This document shows, one piece after another, positions 32,901 through 43,275 of a stretch of 64,000 nt of DNA; within the stretch, counting starts at the first letter, position 1, and the number at the start of each line of letters is the position of its first letter. Location of the stretch: assembly GCA_036898135.1 (NCBI GenBank), contig CM072511.1, forward strand, positions 46,637,675-46,701,674, written 5' to 3'. Under the pieces are notes generated by a model, which saw only the letters and a program-made list of their open reading frames with translations, did not search any database and was not told the origin of the DNA. A program made the translations under genes and the position numbers. Source of the stretch: Oncomelania hupensis (lineage: Eukaryota > Mollusca > Gastropoda > Littorinimorpha > Pomatiopsidae).

Positions 32901-35900
32901 ATCAATAAAATCAATCGTAAATTTATTTTTTTTTCAAAATCCCTTGTATTACATTGTAGACTATGGACTTTCTGAATTACAGTCCCGCTGGATGGCAGAT
33001 GCTCAAGTAAGTTGACGAACAGCCTGGATAGTACAGTGCTGGTGGAGATACCAGTACCAGTACACTAAGAGACACGCACAAGAGTAAATTATAGCATTAT
33101 TAACCAACTAACATGTGAAAAATACCCACAAACTCTTCGGCATCTTAGTGCACGTTACAACCCTTCTCCTTTTTATCCATTACCAATTTCAAATTACCTC
33201 CCTTTATTATAATTTGACATGAACATTCCCAAATAATTAGACCCATACTTTATTATATGTGGAAACAATTTAATTTTTCATTTATGAATTATTTCCCTTT
33301 ACAACTGTTGAGAACAACTGATCAAATTCCATTGATAGATTATATATCTTTTCTTAATCATTGACAAATTAAATCGTATCCATTTATATTTTACTTATTT
33401 TTACAACACTAGCAAAGAATTCAAACTTGTTGTGTATAAATTACTTCTCTTCATAAATGCCGAAAAATAATTATCAAACATATAGTTATTTATTTCCCTG
33501 TATTTCAAGAGGATATTTTATTCACCGATGTTTTCTTTCATACATACTATAAAATATATACATGTTTATACAAATAAGCTCGCACCGGAGCAAAATGGCT
33601 CAGTATGGATTGTTTGCAGGTACCTAACGCTACCGGTGATTATCCTCGGTCCGGACAAGACAACACAAAACAGATCGAGGCAGGTCTGAGTGATCACATC
33701 TGTGCATCTCTCTTTTCTTCAGGGCATCAGCTCCAGGACGACTGGAAGCTGACTCACAGGACCGTCCTAGAAGGACGACACACTGCATGAGATAGGTGAC
33801 AGACAACACTACGCCCGCACAATCCCCCACCCCACCTACCCCGTCCCTCAAAAACTCTGCTTGCACTAGAGCAAACTTATCTTTACCAGTTACTCTCTGC
33901 GACTGACCAATTTGGCTCAGTACAGCAGTTTTATTTGCTTGCACTCTTTAATTTAGTGATCACATCACTCACTGCGAAACCTGCACGGCACATGATACTA
34001 CGCGCCTGCCCTCATACCCATATAGCAGCAATCTTGAACAGTTTAGGGTGACGAAGCAACACTAACAAAACAATGTACGCGTTCTAATTACACCATTTGC
34101 AAACTTAGCAATAAACTTTCATTAATTTTTTTTCTCTCTCACCTTCCTTCCTCTATCATAGGCACCCTATCATCACATGTTTAGAAAACCGAGTCGTGAT
34201 ATTATGTATGAAATAAACTGGGCGTTATCACAGGTATATTTTTGTCCTTTCCTTTCGTTAACCATTATGCTGCCTATAACTACACACCTTGTTTGAAGTA
34301 ATATTAGCCTACATTATATTTGCAAAGAACATTCAACACCACCCTATCATTCCCACGGCGCGTTTGTCAATGATATAATTACAAGTTTAGCAGTGTATCA
34401 GTAGAAACAGGTTTTGCTTCGCACACATTTTTGACAGCCGATAAAAGCAAAATACAAATTCGTTTTCTTTTAAGATACAAAGAGGATGTATAACGGTGTT
34501 TTTTATACAGATAAAAACACAGCTACTCGAGTTGCGTTTTGCAGTTTAGTTGTCGGGATTTACAGTTTTCTTTTAACAGGAATGGTGTTGAAAACTTCCT
34601 GGCGAAAAGGGAAAGGGGAGAGCCCAGCCAGGTATATAAATGGCTTTCACTCCTAGGTGACGATTAAGAATGAGATAACACAAAAGGGTTTCTACTCCGC
34701 TGGGCATAACACGTCGGAATTGTCCTTGCTAAGTGCAGACAATACAGACTGCCTGCATGTTGGTGTACCTAAAGGTACCCACTGGGGACATGTATAATTA
34801 TGGAATATGCATTGACTTCAACGAAATATGCTGGTTCCTTGGTTCTTCAAGAATAGGGGGACATCTGGGGTGGGTTGTATTTATATTGCTTGTTAGTGTT
34901 GTACATAGAGCTGATCAACTGAGGACAGTTGTATGGAATAGGAATTAACCTTTACATGGATAATGATTGTTGATTTGAAGAGAGAGAGGGGGGATGGAGA
35001 GAAAAGGGTGGGGTTGACAAACAAGAAGTTTAATTTTGACAATGCATGCTTGTTGGGGCAATTGAAGTACCCAAAATGAAGTCAATGAAATTAATTATAA
35101 CTTGACTTACCAGAAATATGGTGTGGTTACTTTATCACGCAAGAAGGAGGGAAGAAAGGGGGGGGGGGTATACAACATGTATGAATTTTCGTATGACTAC
35201 CAATGTGGCCGCCCCGATGCATAAACTGTGCCTGTTGATTTACCTTTAGATACACACTATGAACAGTTGAATAAAGTTTAGCTGTTCGTTTTAACATCCG
35301 GTTGGAAAAGGGAACAGTGAAGATGAACACAACAAATACATTTCATAACTGCTAAAAGAATACGCCTTGTACCATAGTGCTTGCACCATCACATCAAATA
35401 TCACAGTGAAATTTGGGTAGTCTAAGCCCCTCGGGTTTTTGCAATAATTGAACTGAAATAATTGCGTATTAAATGAAAGTTTTAATTTTGCTTTGCTTTT
35501 AACTAGCAGTGGTTAAAAAAAGGATTTTCCAGATGAACTGCTAGTTAATTGATTTTTACGAGTTAAGAAACGCATGACAAAAGCGAGTTATTTGATTTTA
35601 TATGTCGCAAATAACCACTTGGGTATATTATATAACACTTGTATAATTATTTTAATGTGTAAGGCAAAGAATATCCAGGTATAATTTATTTCTTTGTAGA
35701 AGGTCCAGACCCCGGTGAATTACAATTTTTATTGTCTAAAACCCGAAACAGCCATACTGTATTTCGCAAGTCTGCGCACGCCTGTTTTATGTGGAAGCAT
35801 AGAGTGAAATTAACTCTACAGTACATGTATCGGTGAAATCAGACTAAGGGAAGACAAGAAAAAGTCACTAAGTGACCTTTCATTATTTAGAACTGTTTTG

Positions 35901-36980
35901 TTTGTTTGTAATTAGCTGAAAACGATACTTCATGGGAAAAGAAAGCAAACCGACCTTTAATCATGCCTTTCGTGTATTTTGTTTGTTTGTTTGTTTTGTT
36001 GTTGTTGTTTTCGTTTCTGATTAGGTGAAAGTGTAAAACTTGCTATTAACTGTGTATGTACGTTATTTTGTTCACGAACTTTCACAATGCTGAACGAGAC
36101 AAATCAAGGGTGCTGTATCAATTTGCCAAAGGTCAGTGTAACCTCTACATGGTGGCTGTAATGCAATATTTGTTTCAGAAATTCCCTGGAAAAAGACGTC
36201 GCAATAACCCTTCACAATGCGATACTTTATTTGTTTTTGATTTATTGCATTCGGCGAGAAAAAGGAGGATGGTTAGGTATAGGGTTTCATTAATACAAGG
36301 CAATGGCATTCCCCCTGAATCGTATCTTTTGTTTTCCATTTTCGCTTTCCGGTAAATGCAAAATATAATGATACAATATTGAATTTTATTTCATGCGGGT
36401 GTGAGTGAAATTGTGGGTGTTGATTGAAAGGTGATTGTGTGTGTGTGTGTGTGTATGTGTGTGTGTGTGTGCGCGCGCGGTAATGAAATCATAATGATAA
36501 TGGGATAAGATTATGGGGTTGCGGATGCCATGGGGGACTGGGTATCTTGAATGTGTTATTCGGGTTGTGGATGACAAATTGAGGGGTGTGTATTAAAGAT
36601 GATGGCTTATTTTATTAAACCCAAAAGTGGCAGGAATGATGGGTGTGGGATGAAATGACATTGGAGGTGTGGTGTGTGTTTCGCTTTAGGTTGTTTATTT
36701 TTTTTTAAAAAGACATTGATTTGGATGGTATCATAGAAAAGACGATGGTTGCTGGGTTTCGGGCTTTATGCTATCTTGAAAGAGTAGGTAGAATCAAGGT
36801 GGAGTTGCGTTTTTTTTTATTTTTCATTTTTTTTGGGTTGTTCATAGAGATAATTAAAGGTGTACAAAATACGAGGGGTGTGTTATATTAAATCGTGGAA
36901 TGGAGGAAGCAATGGCAGGATGCGATTGATTACTGGGGAATGAGCAGGTCTTGTGTATTTTCCATCTACATTTACTTCCA
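32901..36980. other. 4-kb unassigned spacer
   Basis: I see no gene, RNA or clear element. There is a (GT)n run at 36,435-36,478 and a poly-G at about 35,160-35,169. Short frames such as 33,944-33,630 (minus) and 36,056-36,355 show no domain. Confidence 0.4.
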
Positions 36981-37505
36981 CGGAGTAAGACTGCAGTGTC
37001 AGGGACTAAGACTGCATATCTTATGGAGTAGTAAGATTACAATCTCATGAAGAAGAATTGCAATCTCATGGAGTAGTAAGACTGCATATCTCATGGAGTA
37101 ATAGTACACGTCTCATGAAGTAAGATTGCACGTTTCATGCAGTAAGTCTCACGGAGTAAGATTGTATATCTTATGGAGTAATAAGATTGCAACTTAATGG
37201 GGTAAGATTGCAGTCTCAAGGAGTAAGATTACAATCTTATGGAGTAGTAAGATTGCAGTCTATTGGAGGAAGATTGCAACATCATGGATTAATAAGACCG
37301 TAGTCTCATGGAGTAATATTACAAGTCTCATAGAGTAAGATTTCACGTCTCGCGGAGTACGACTGCATGTTTCACCTCGTCTCAAGGAGTAAGATTGCAG
37401 TCTAATGGAGCAAGATTGTAGGAGTAAGATTGCATGTCTCATGAAGTTAGATTGCATATTATCTCATGGAATATGATTGCATGTCTTCGTGGCGTAAGAT
37501 TGCAG
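36980..37505. repeat. Diverged ~20-bp minisatellite
   Basis: More than twenty decayed units of roughly GTCTCATGGAGTAAGATTGCA, with lengths varying between 17 and 25 bases. The end lies about 25 bp before a TIR element. The array is AT-rich and shows no pure core, so it appears old. Confidence 0.85.
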
Positions 37506-37732
37506 AGTTTGCTTCCAGCTTGCCTGTACTGCTGCCGTGAACTGACAAAACCGAGCAAGTCCACAAAACCTACTTTCGAGAAAATCGACGTTTTGTGTTG
37601 CGCTATATTACGCGATCGTTTCTGGAAGTTTAAGGGCATATTATAATGCAATTCCTCGATTTAAGAGTGCATACCTTGAATGTTAAAGAAAATGTTTGAT
37701 AGATTTGATGTTTTAAGACTATTTGTGGACTT

Positions 37733-37940
37733 GCTTTGTTTTGTCAGATTATTCTTGAGATAGATCTTTGTTGAGAACATGACAAAACCAAGCAAGTCAC
37801 CCGCTTGGTTTTGTCAGTTTATTATTGAATTAAATCGTTGTTAAAAAAATTCACAAAACCAAGTAAGTCAAATCCGCTTGGTTTTGTCAGTTTATTATTA
37901 AGTAAATCTTTGTTTTCAAAATTCACCAAACCAAGTAAGT
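37733..37940. repeat. Three tandem ~68-bp hairpin units
   Basis: Each unit opens with CTTGGTTTTGTCAGTTTATT (first unit CTTTGTTTTGTCAGATTATT) and closes with ACAAAACCAAGYAAGTC. Its two ends are therefore reverse complements around a 30-40-base AT-rich loop. Units start at about 37,733, 37,802 and 37,869. Confidence 0.82.
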
Positions 37941-38009
37941 CCCATAGGCCGTTTCGTTTCTTTGTTAAAAAGTCTGACGAGATGAGTCACATAAGTTGGG
38001 TTTTGTAAG

Positions 38010-38299
38010 ATGTGGGTGCGGCAGTTACAGTGGGTGTATATGTGTGCCTGTTTATTGTTTTTAGCCATTCTTCACTTAATATTCCTGGGTTGGTATGCAG
38101 GAGTCATGGTTTTTTTTTGCTCTCCCTTCAAAATAATATTAGATGCAGCCAATTTAATTTTAAAAATACAAAACTATTTTCCTTTCAGTCCTAATTGTAG
38201 CGATCTTCCTGCCTTTACACCACGTGTATGTCTTGTATTTTGTTGCCCTTGTTGTGTGTCTGTAATATATTTGTTGCTGTTTGTTTGTGGGTTCGGGCA
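38010..38299 (+). other. R3-like segment in front of the LINE
   Basis: TTAGATGCAGCC...AAAATACAAAACTATTTTCC...GCGATCTTCCTGCCTTTACA resembles the middle of the R3 copy at 7405-7495 (TTGGTTGCAGTCC, ATATAAAACTAATT, GCGGTCTTTCTGCCTTTACA). It may be the shared 5' leader of the LINE, or a SINE remnant. The call is tentative. Confidence 0.4.
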
Positions 38300-38357
38300 C
38301 TGAATAGAATAGGCCCAACGTTTCCCGGCGTGTCGTAAGAGGCGACTAACAGGGGTA

Positions 38358-38972
38358 ATGTTAGCACGGCATCACTGGGCGAAAGTCTTCTACACAGAAG
38401 TCACCGGCCAGGGCGAGGAACCTCACGTTGCTACAGGTTCAACGACCACGTGCTCGGGGCCAAGGCGAGCCACACTGTATTCGTGGATTTCGGCTGTGCC
38501 CAACAGCCTGGAGAGGATTGGGCACCGCCAGGTCCTTTTTTGCCCAAGACACACTACATGCATGATGACAATTTCCACTAATTCCATACCGGATAGGTCG
38601 TCGCCCGGCTCAAGGACCGCGCCTTCCGTTGGCCACCAGGACGGAGGTGTTAAGTATGCTACTGATGGACAATTTAGCAAGATCCGCACGAGAAACAACA
38701 TCGTCATAGGAACCTGGAATGTCAGGACCCTAACTGCAGAAGGAAAATTAGAAGAACTGGCCCACGAGTTGGACCGCTATCGATGGAACGTTCTAGGCAT
38801 TAGCGAACTGCGCTGGAAAGGCCTAGGTGAAACAACGACAGACAAAGGCCACAAGCTCTATTTCAGCGGTAGAGATGACAGGTACGAACACGGCGTTGGA
38901 TTCTTGGTCCACAAGAACATTCTAGCCACTGTCATGGGTTGCCGCTCAGTAGACTCATTACCATCCGCTTGA
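38358..38972 (+). pseudogene. LINE endonuclease, N-terminal half
   Basis: 204-codon frame. The first ~110 residues show no domain. From residue ~113 NNIVIGTWNVRTL opens the endonuclease/exonuclease/phosphatase fold (the metal-site Asn in WNVR), and ISELRWKGLG supplies the catalytic Glu. The frame ends shortly after LVHKNILATVMGCRSVDS; the domain continues in the next frame, so there is a frameshift near 38,945. The true start of the original ORF is uncertain. Confidence 0.88.
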
Positions 38973-39475
38973 GAGCAGCCCCTTTCAACATCACCATCAT
39001 CCAGACCTATGCCCCAACATCAGACTATGACGACAGCGAAGTGGAGGATTTTTATGAAAATTTACAGGCGGTCCTTGACCAAGTGCCGAAGAAGGACATA
39101 GTCATAGTGCAAGGCGACTGGAATGCCAAGGTTGGCCAAGATGCGCACCACAACTGGGGAGACACATGTGGACCCCACTGCAACAACGAGACAAATGACA
39201 GGGGTCTGAGATTCTTGGAGTTTGCCAGATACAACAATCTGGTACTGGCAAACACGCTTGGTCTCCACAAAAGCTCCAGACGATGGACATGGCACAGTCC
39301 CAGGGGGGAGCATCACAACCAAATAGACTACATCAGGGTCAAGAAACGCTTCAGATCAAGCATCAACATTGGCAGGACACGCACTTTTCCAGGAGCAGAC
39401 ATCGGAAGTGACCACGATCTCTTGATGATGTCTTTCCGGCTCCACTTGAAGAGAGTAAATACTGCACTAGACTGA
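38939..39475 (+). pseudogene. LINE endonuclease, C-terminal half
   Basis: Continues the endonuclease: TIIQTYAPTSDYDDSEVEDF, then VIVQGDWNAKVG (the conserved GDxN site), QIDYIRV (the IDY block) and GSDHDLLMMSF (the catalytic SDH motif). All the usual active-site residues are present across the two frames, so decay is by frameshift and not by active-site change. A stop at 39,473-39,475 ends this frame; the protein continues in another frame as KFDLDKQQDPEVAELFQATI. Confidence 0.9.
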
Positions 39476-39756
39476 AGTTCGACCTGGACAAACAGCAAGA
39501 CCCGGAGGTGGCAGAACTATTTCAGGCCACAATTGAAGGGAAATTTGCACCACTGCTCATTTTGGGGGCTGGTGAAGTAGATGTCAACACCATGACCACC
39601 ACCTTCAACTCAGCTGTGACAGGTGCCGCCAATGAGATCCTTGGCAAGCACCGACCAAAGAAGAAGCCGTGGATCACACCTGAACTTTTTGGATCTGTGT
39701 GATAAACGAAGAGAGATTAAAAAAAAGAAAGAAAAAGAACACCTCACAGGGAGCTG

Positions 39757-40065
39757 ATGTCTACCGAAAAATCAACAATGACATCCGAAAAGGCATGCGC
39801 ACAGCAAAGGGATAACTGGATAGAAGATCAATGCCAGGAAATAGGGAACAGTCTGAACAAGAACAACAGCAAGAAGGCCTACCAGACTGTAAAGCGGCTG
39901 ACAAGTTTCAAACAGCCCAAAGTCTCCACGATCCAAAGCAAGTCTGGCTTATGCCTTACAGAAGAACAAGAAGTCTTGGACAGATGGACAGAGTACTGCT
40001 CTGACCTTTACAACCATACACCAAATGGAGACCCATCAGTTCTAGCATGTCCCTCGAGAACATAG
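39757..40065 (+). pseudogene. LINE linker between endonuclease and RT
   Basis: Reads WIEDQCQEIGNSLNKNNSKK and later LTEEQEVLDRWTEYCSDLYN, the usual spacer before the RT fingers in this type of LINE. The stretch before it (39,508-39,702, ending KKKPWITPELF) belongs to the same linker but is separated by stops and an A-rich frameshift zone near 39,715. Confidence 0.85.
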
Positions 40066-41144
40066 AAGAAGAAATCCTCCCAATTCTCCGGGAAGAAGTT
40101 GAGGCAGCAGTGCAAGCGCTAAAGAAAGGGCAGTCAGCGGGATTGGACAACATACCCGCGGAACTGCTACAAGCAGGAGGAGAAGCGATGACTGATGCCC
40201 TCACCATTATCTGTAACAAGATCTGGCAGAGTGGAGAGTGGCCTATACCATGGGCCCAGTCGCTTGTCATCACTCTTCTCAAAAAAGGTAACCTTCAGGA
40301 GTGTGAAAATTACCGCACCGTCAGCCTCATCATCCATCCCAGCAAGGTCCTCCTGAAAATATTACTCAACAGGTTGAAACCCCAAGCTGAACAAATCATA
40401 GCTCAAGAACAAGCAGGATTCAGGGCAGGGCGAAGTACCACTGAACAGATTTTCAACCTCAGAATAATCTGTGAGAAATACCTACAGCACCAACAACATC
40501 TATATCATGTGTTCATAGACTTCAAGAAAACGTTTGACCGAGTCTGGCATGCAGCTCTATGGGCAACAATGAAAGCGTACAACATCAGACCTAAAATTAT
40601 TGAAGTCATCAAAAACCTGTATGACAAGGCTACCAGTGCAGTCCTCCACAACAGCGCCATCGGTAACTGGTTCAGAACAACAATCGGTGTGCGTCAAGGA
40701 TGCCTACTCTCTCCAACACCCTTCAACATCTTCCTAGAGCGCATCATGTCAGGTGCTCTTGCAGATCACGAAGGCACAGTCAGCATAGGGGGTAGAGCAA
40801 TCTCCAATCTTCGTTTTGCGGATGACATTGATGGATTGGCTGGAGATGAACAAGAACTTGAACAGCTGGTACAGAAGCTTGACACCACCTCCAAAGCTTG
40901 TGGAATTGAAATAAGTGCAGAGAAGACCGAAATGATGACCAACAACACCAATGGCATCAACACGGACATCAAAGTCCAAGGCCAATCCCTCAACACAGTG
41001 CATAGCTTCAAATATTTAGGAGCCATTGTATCAGACAATGGGTCCCGACAGGAAGTCCTCTCCTGGATCGCACAAACAACTGCTGCCCTGACAAGGTTGA
41101 AGCCATTTGGAAAGACAGGACCATCATTCTACATTCCAAAGTAA
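40047..41144 (+). pseudogene. LINE reverse transcriptase domain
   Basis: 365-codon frame. RT motifs in order: KKGQSAGLDNIPAELLQ (block 0/1), SLVITLLKKGNLQECENYR (block 2), FIDFKKTFDRVWH (palm A, first catalytic Asp), IGVRQGCLLSPTPFNIFLE (block B) and LRFADDIDGLAGDE (palm C, FADD with both catalytic Asp). SFKYLGAIVSDNG (block E) follows. The catalytic residues are intact, but the frame shifts at about 41,105-41,140 before the C-terminus. A 40,047 ATG inside the linker is only the first Met of the open frame, not the natural start. Confidence 0.93.
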
Positions 41145-41606
41145 GACTGCTGCGCTCCCTTGTCATCTCCATCTTCCTATATGCTTGCGAAGCATGGACC
41201 CTCACAGCAGATCTACAACGAAGAATACAAAGCATGGAGATGAGGTGCTACAGAAGACTTCTGGGCATTTCCTATACCCAACACATCACCAACGACGAAG
41301 TCCGACAGACCATCACACAAGCCATTTGACAACACGATGACCTGCTCACAGTGGTGAAGAAACGGAAACTCCGATAGTATGGCCACGTCACCAGATCATC
41401 AAGCCTTGCAAAGACTATTCTGCAAGGCACAGTGCAAGGAGGTAGAAGAAGAGGGAGACCGAAAAAGAGATGGGAGGACAACATTCGAGAATGGACTGGT
41501 TTGACACTGAGCGAAGCCATCAGGGCTTCTGAGGACAGAGAGAGATGGAGTATGCTGGTTAAACGATCATCTGTGGTGCCCCTACGACCTCAGGGTTACT
41601 GGATAG
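41107..41606 (+). pseudogene. LINE C-terminal region
   Basis: After the frameshift the protein continues as SKVRLLRSLVISIFLYACEA, MRCYRRLLGISYTQHITNDE and, after a stop, GRRRGRPKKRWEDNIREWTG up to near the tail. RRRGRPxxRWxDNIxxWTG is a signature of the C-terminus of this LINE type. Two further breaks (TGA near 41,328; TAG near 41,377) disrupt it. Confidence 0.88.
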
Positions 41607-41607
41607 G

Positions 41608-41656
41608 ATAGGATAGGATAGGATAGGATAGGATAGGATAGGATAGGATAGGATAG
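41608..41656. repeat. (GGATA)n LINE tail
   Basis: About ten GGATA units directly following the LINE 3' end. The reverse-strand copy at 45,345 has the same tail, showing that the repeat belongs to the element. Confidence 0.93.
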
Positions 41657-41885
41657 TTTGTTTGTTTATTTCCACACCTCGTGGAAGTTGCCGCGTAGGC
41701 GGAAGATCTACAGGATCCTTCATGGTGGGCAGGAAAGTACATGAAGAAAACTCTTTTTGAAAAAGCCGAACACGTCCTTTGCTGACCGAAATTTCGTCAT
41801 CATTTTCACAGGAAAATAATGTTGCACAGCAGCAATAACATGGATTCTCACTGGTCCACTTTATCTTAAGGCGCTTTCTCATTGG
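41657..41885 (-). mobile_element. Possible second retroposon tail, minus strand
   Basis: On the minus strand the sequence ends GTGTGGAAATAAACAAACAA and meets the GGATA tail of the LINE head-on. The AATAAA plus AAAC-repeat ending looks like a retroposon 3' end, with no recognised coding part. Confidence 0.4.
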
Positions 41886-42188
41886 TCGGGAGGACTTACT
41901 TTTCTTTGTCAGATTATTGTAGAAAATGACGTCATCATGCCAACTCGAGCATCAGCCAGAGGATCGCCGAAACAAAATCGCAGTGGACTTGCTTGGTTTT
42001 ATCAGTTTATTCCCCCACTTAAAATTTTTTTAACAAGGACTTACTCTATGATATCTCCAAATCTAAACATAGTTCGGATTTGATTTTTACAGGTAAGATG
42101 CGTCATTCTCTTGCAAGTTTGATGGCGCAAAAAACTCATTTTCGACCTTAGGTGGACTTACTCGGTTTTGTCAAATCACGGCAGACTG

Positions 42189-42760
42189 TGTGTTTGCTGG
42201 TTACTAAATGTGCATGGCGATGATGCTTTATGAGCAATAATAATATGGATGTTGTAAAGTTGTATGAAGCCATGAACACCAGGCTACATTAACAACCACA
42301 TTAGTAAGGCAAAGAGGGAGATACAGAAACACATACACACACGGATGGAAAAGGAGAAGGGAAGGGATGGAAGAGGGCGGGGGAGGAGGAGGAAAGGAGT
42401 GGAAAGAACAGAAAGGAGGTTACTAATATTATAATCTAAATCAAATAAGACTTACACGATCGATTTTGCTTAAGAAAATTGATTGATATTCAAGTACCGA
42501 TCAACGTATATTTAGTTAGATCTTGAAAAAAGATTGAACTGTTCCATAAACAATGTTGTCTTCCAGTGAATGTATTCGATGATTCAGCATAAATGAACTC
42601 TATTTAATGTTAATAATATAATTGGATTCATACAATAGCAAGACACGAGTTTGATCATCAATCTAGGTAACCCAATGATGTGCTAACATAAGGGGCATGC
42701 GATGCTGTAGAACCCAAAATAGAATTTTCAGTCTGGGAGATTGTGTGGAAACTACAATCA
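42189..42760. other. Unassigned spacer
   Basis: Purine-rich patch at 42,340-42,420; nothing else recognised. Confidence 0.4.
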
Positions 42761-42768
42761 TTGTGTCC

Positions 42769-43267
42769 ACAAGTATATCAACTAACAAGTTAGCATCTCG
42801 TATTGCCCCTAGTCGACGTGCGGTGGTCCCGTTTAGCCACAAGCTGAGACGGGGAAATCCCAAACCTAAAAATAGAATAGAGAATTCTGGGAAATCTGTT
42901 CTCGCGAAGATGTGCTCGCTGAAATGAAACGAAAGTTGAGAGAGGAACTGCATATTTCTGGTAGTGAACAAAGGCAGAAACTTTTCAGCAGTATTATCAG
43001 CGATGGAGTTATAATGGACGAAGTGCTCCATACCTATGAAGTTGCCTTTGCTCGAGCAAAGAAACTAAAGAAGGATTTAGCCGACGTTATTTCAGAAAAG
43101 GATTTCTCTACCCATAATTCCCCTGGGTTTTGAAGTTTCTAAAAAGTTATTTCAGGCCGATGACGCTCTATGGAGCACAAAGCATGTAAAGGGAAGCAAT
43201 CGGTTGTACGCGCACGTCGATAGAGACATAGAAGAGAGATGCTAACTTGTTAGTTGATATACTTGTG
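42769..43267. mobile_element. ~500-bp TIR element with 7-8-bp TSD and an enclosed open frame
   Basis: 42,769-42,799 and 43,236-43,266 are perfect 31-bp inverted repeats beginning ACAAGTATATCAACTAACAA. The similarity continues, less perfectly, to a TCGACGTGCG block about 57 bp in. The direct repeat TTGTGTCC at 42,761-42,768 and 43,268-43,275 is the TSD; 8 bp is typical of hAT-like (and some other) DNA transposons. There is no transposase. The interior contains an open frame unlike the rest of the neighbourhood. Confidence 0.82.
42912..43133 (+). other. Open frame inside the TIR element (possible captured coding fragment)
   Basis: The frame is open from about 42,888 (after a TAG) to the TGA at 43,131-43,133, 82 codons, with an ATG at 42,924 and the first Met of the frame at 42,912-based reading. 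The product is charged and probably helical: REDVLAEMKRKLREELHIS, then SGSEQRQKLFSSIISDG, then EVAFARAKKLKKDLADVIS. The composition is like a normal protein and unlike the low-complexity frames around it. No family was recognised. It could be a piece of a host or transposon gene carried by the element, or chance. Confidence 0.4.
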
Positions 43268-43275
43268 TTGTGTCC

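Larger units (their letters stand above)
38300..41656 (+). mobile_element. Nearly full-length EN-RT non-LTR retrotransposon, frameshifted
   Basis: A single polyprotein-type ORF can be followed through several frames. In order these are an apurinic-like endonuclease (about 38,690-39,450), a linker (39,470-40,050), reverse transcriptase (40,047-41,144) and a C-terminal region (41,107-41,606). A GGATA-repeat tail follows. The protein resembles the 'craniofacial development protein 2-like' and RTE-like EN-RT proteins common in animal genomes; I do not assign a clade firmly. At least four frame changes and internal stops make it inactive. It sits inside the TIR element. A 3'-terminal copy on the opposite strand lies at 45,339-45,544. 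Confidence 0.93.
37532..42184. mobile_element. TIR/foldback element split by a LINE
   Basis: The ends 37,532-37,564 and 42,152-42,184 are 33-bp inverted repeats with about four mismatches, sharing CTGCCGTGA and TGACAAAACCGAG. The tetramer ACTG flanks both (37,528-37,531 and 42,185-42,188) and is a candidate TSD. The left 450 bp and right 280 bp repeat the subterminal motif CTTGGTTTTGTCAGTTTATT in both orientations. Between them lies foreign material (about 38,000-41,885), chiefly the EN-RT LINE. No transposase is visible, so it is non-autonomous. Confidence 0.75.

Noticed and set aside
33605..33944. Overlapping frames on both strands near 33.6-33.9 kb
   Set aside because: Both strands are open by composition; no domain is recognisable on either.
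36980..37505. CRISPR-like array
   Set aside because: Units are contiguous, variable in length and without unique spacers, and the genome is eukaryotic. It is a minisatellite.
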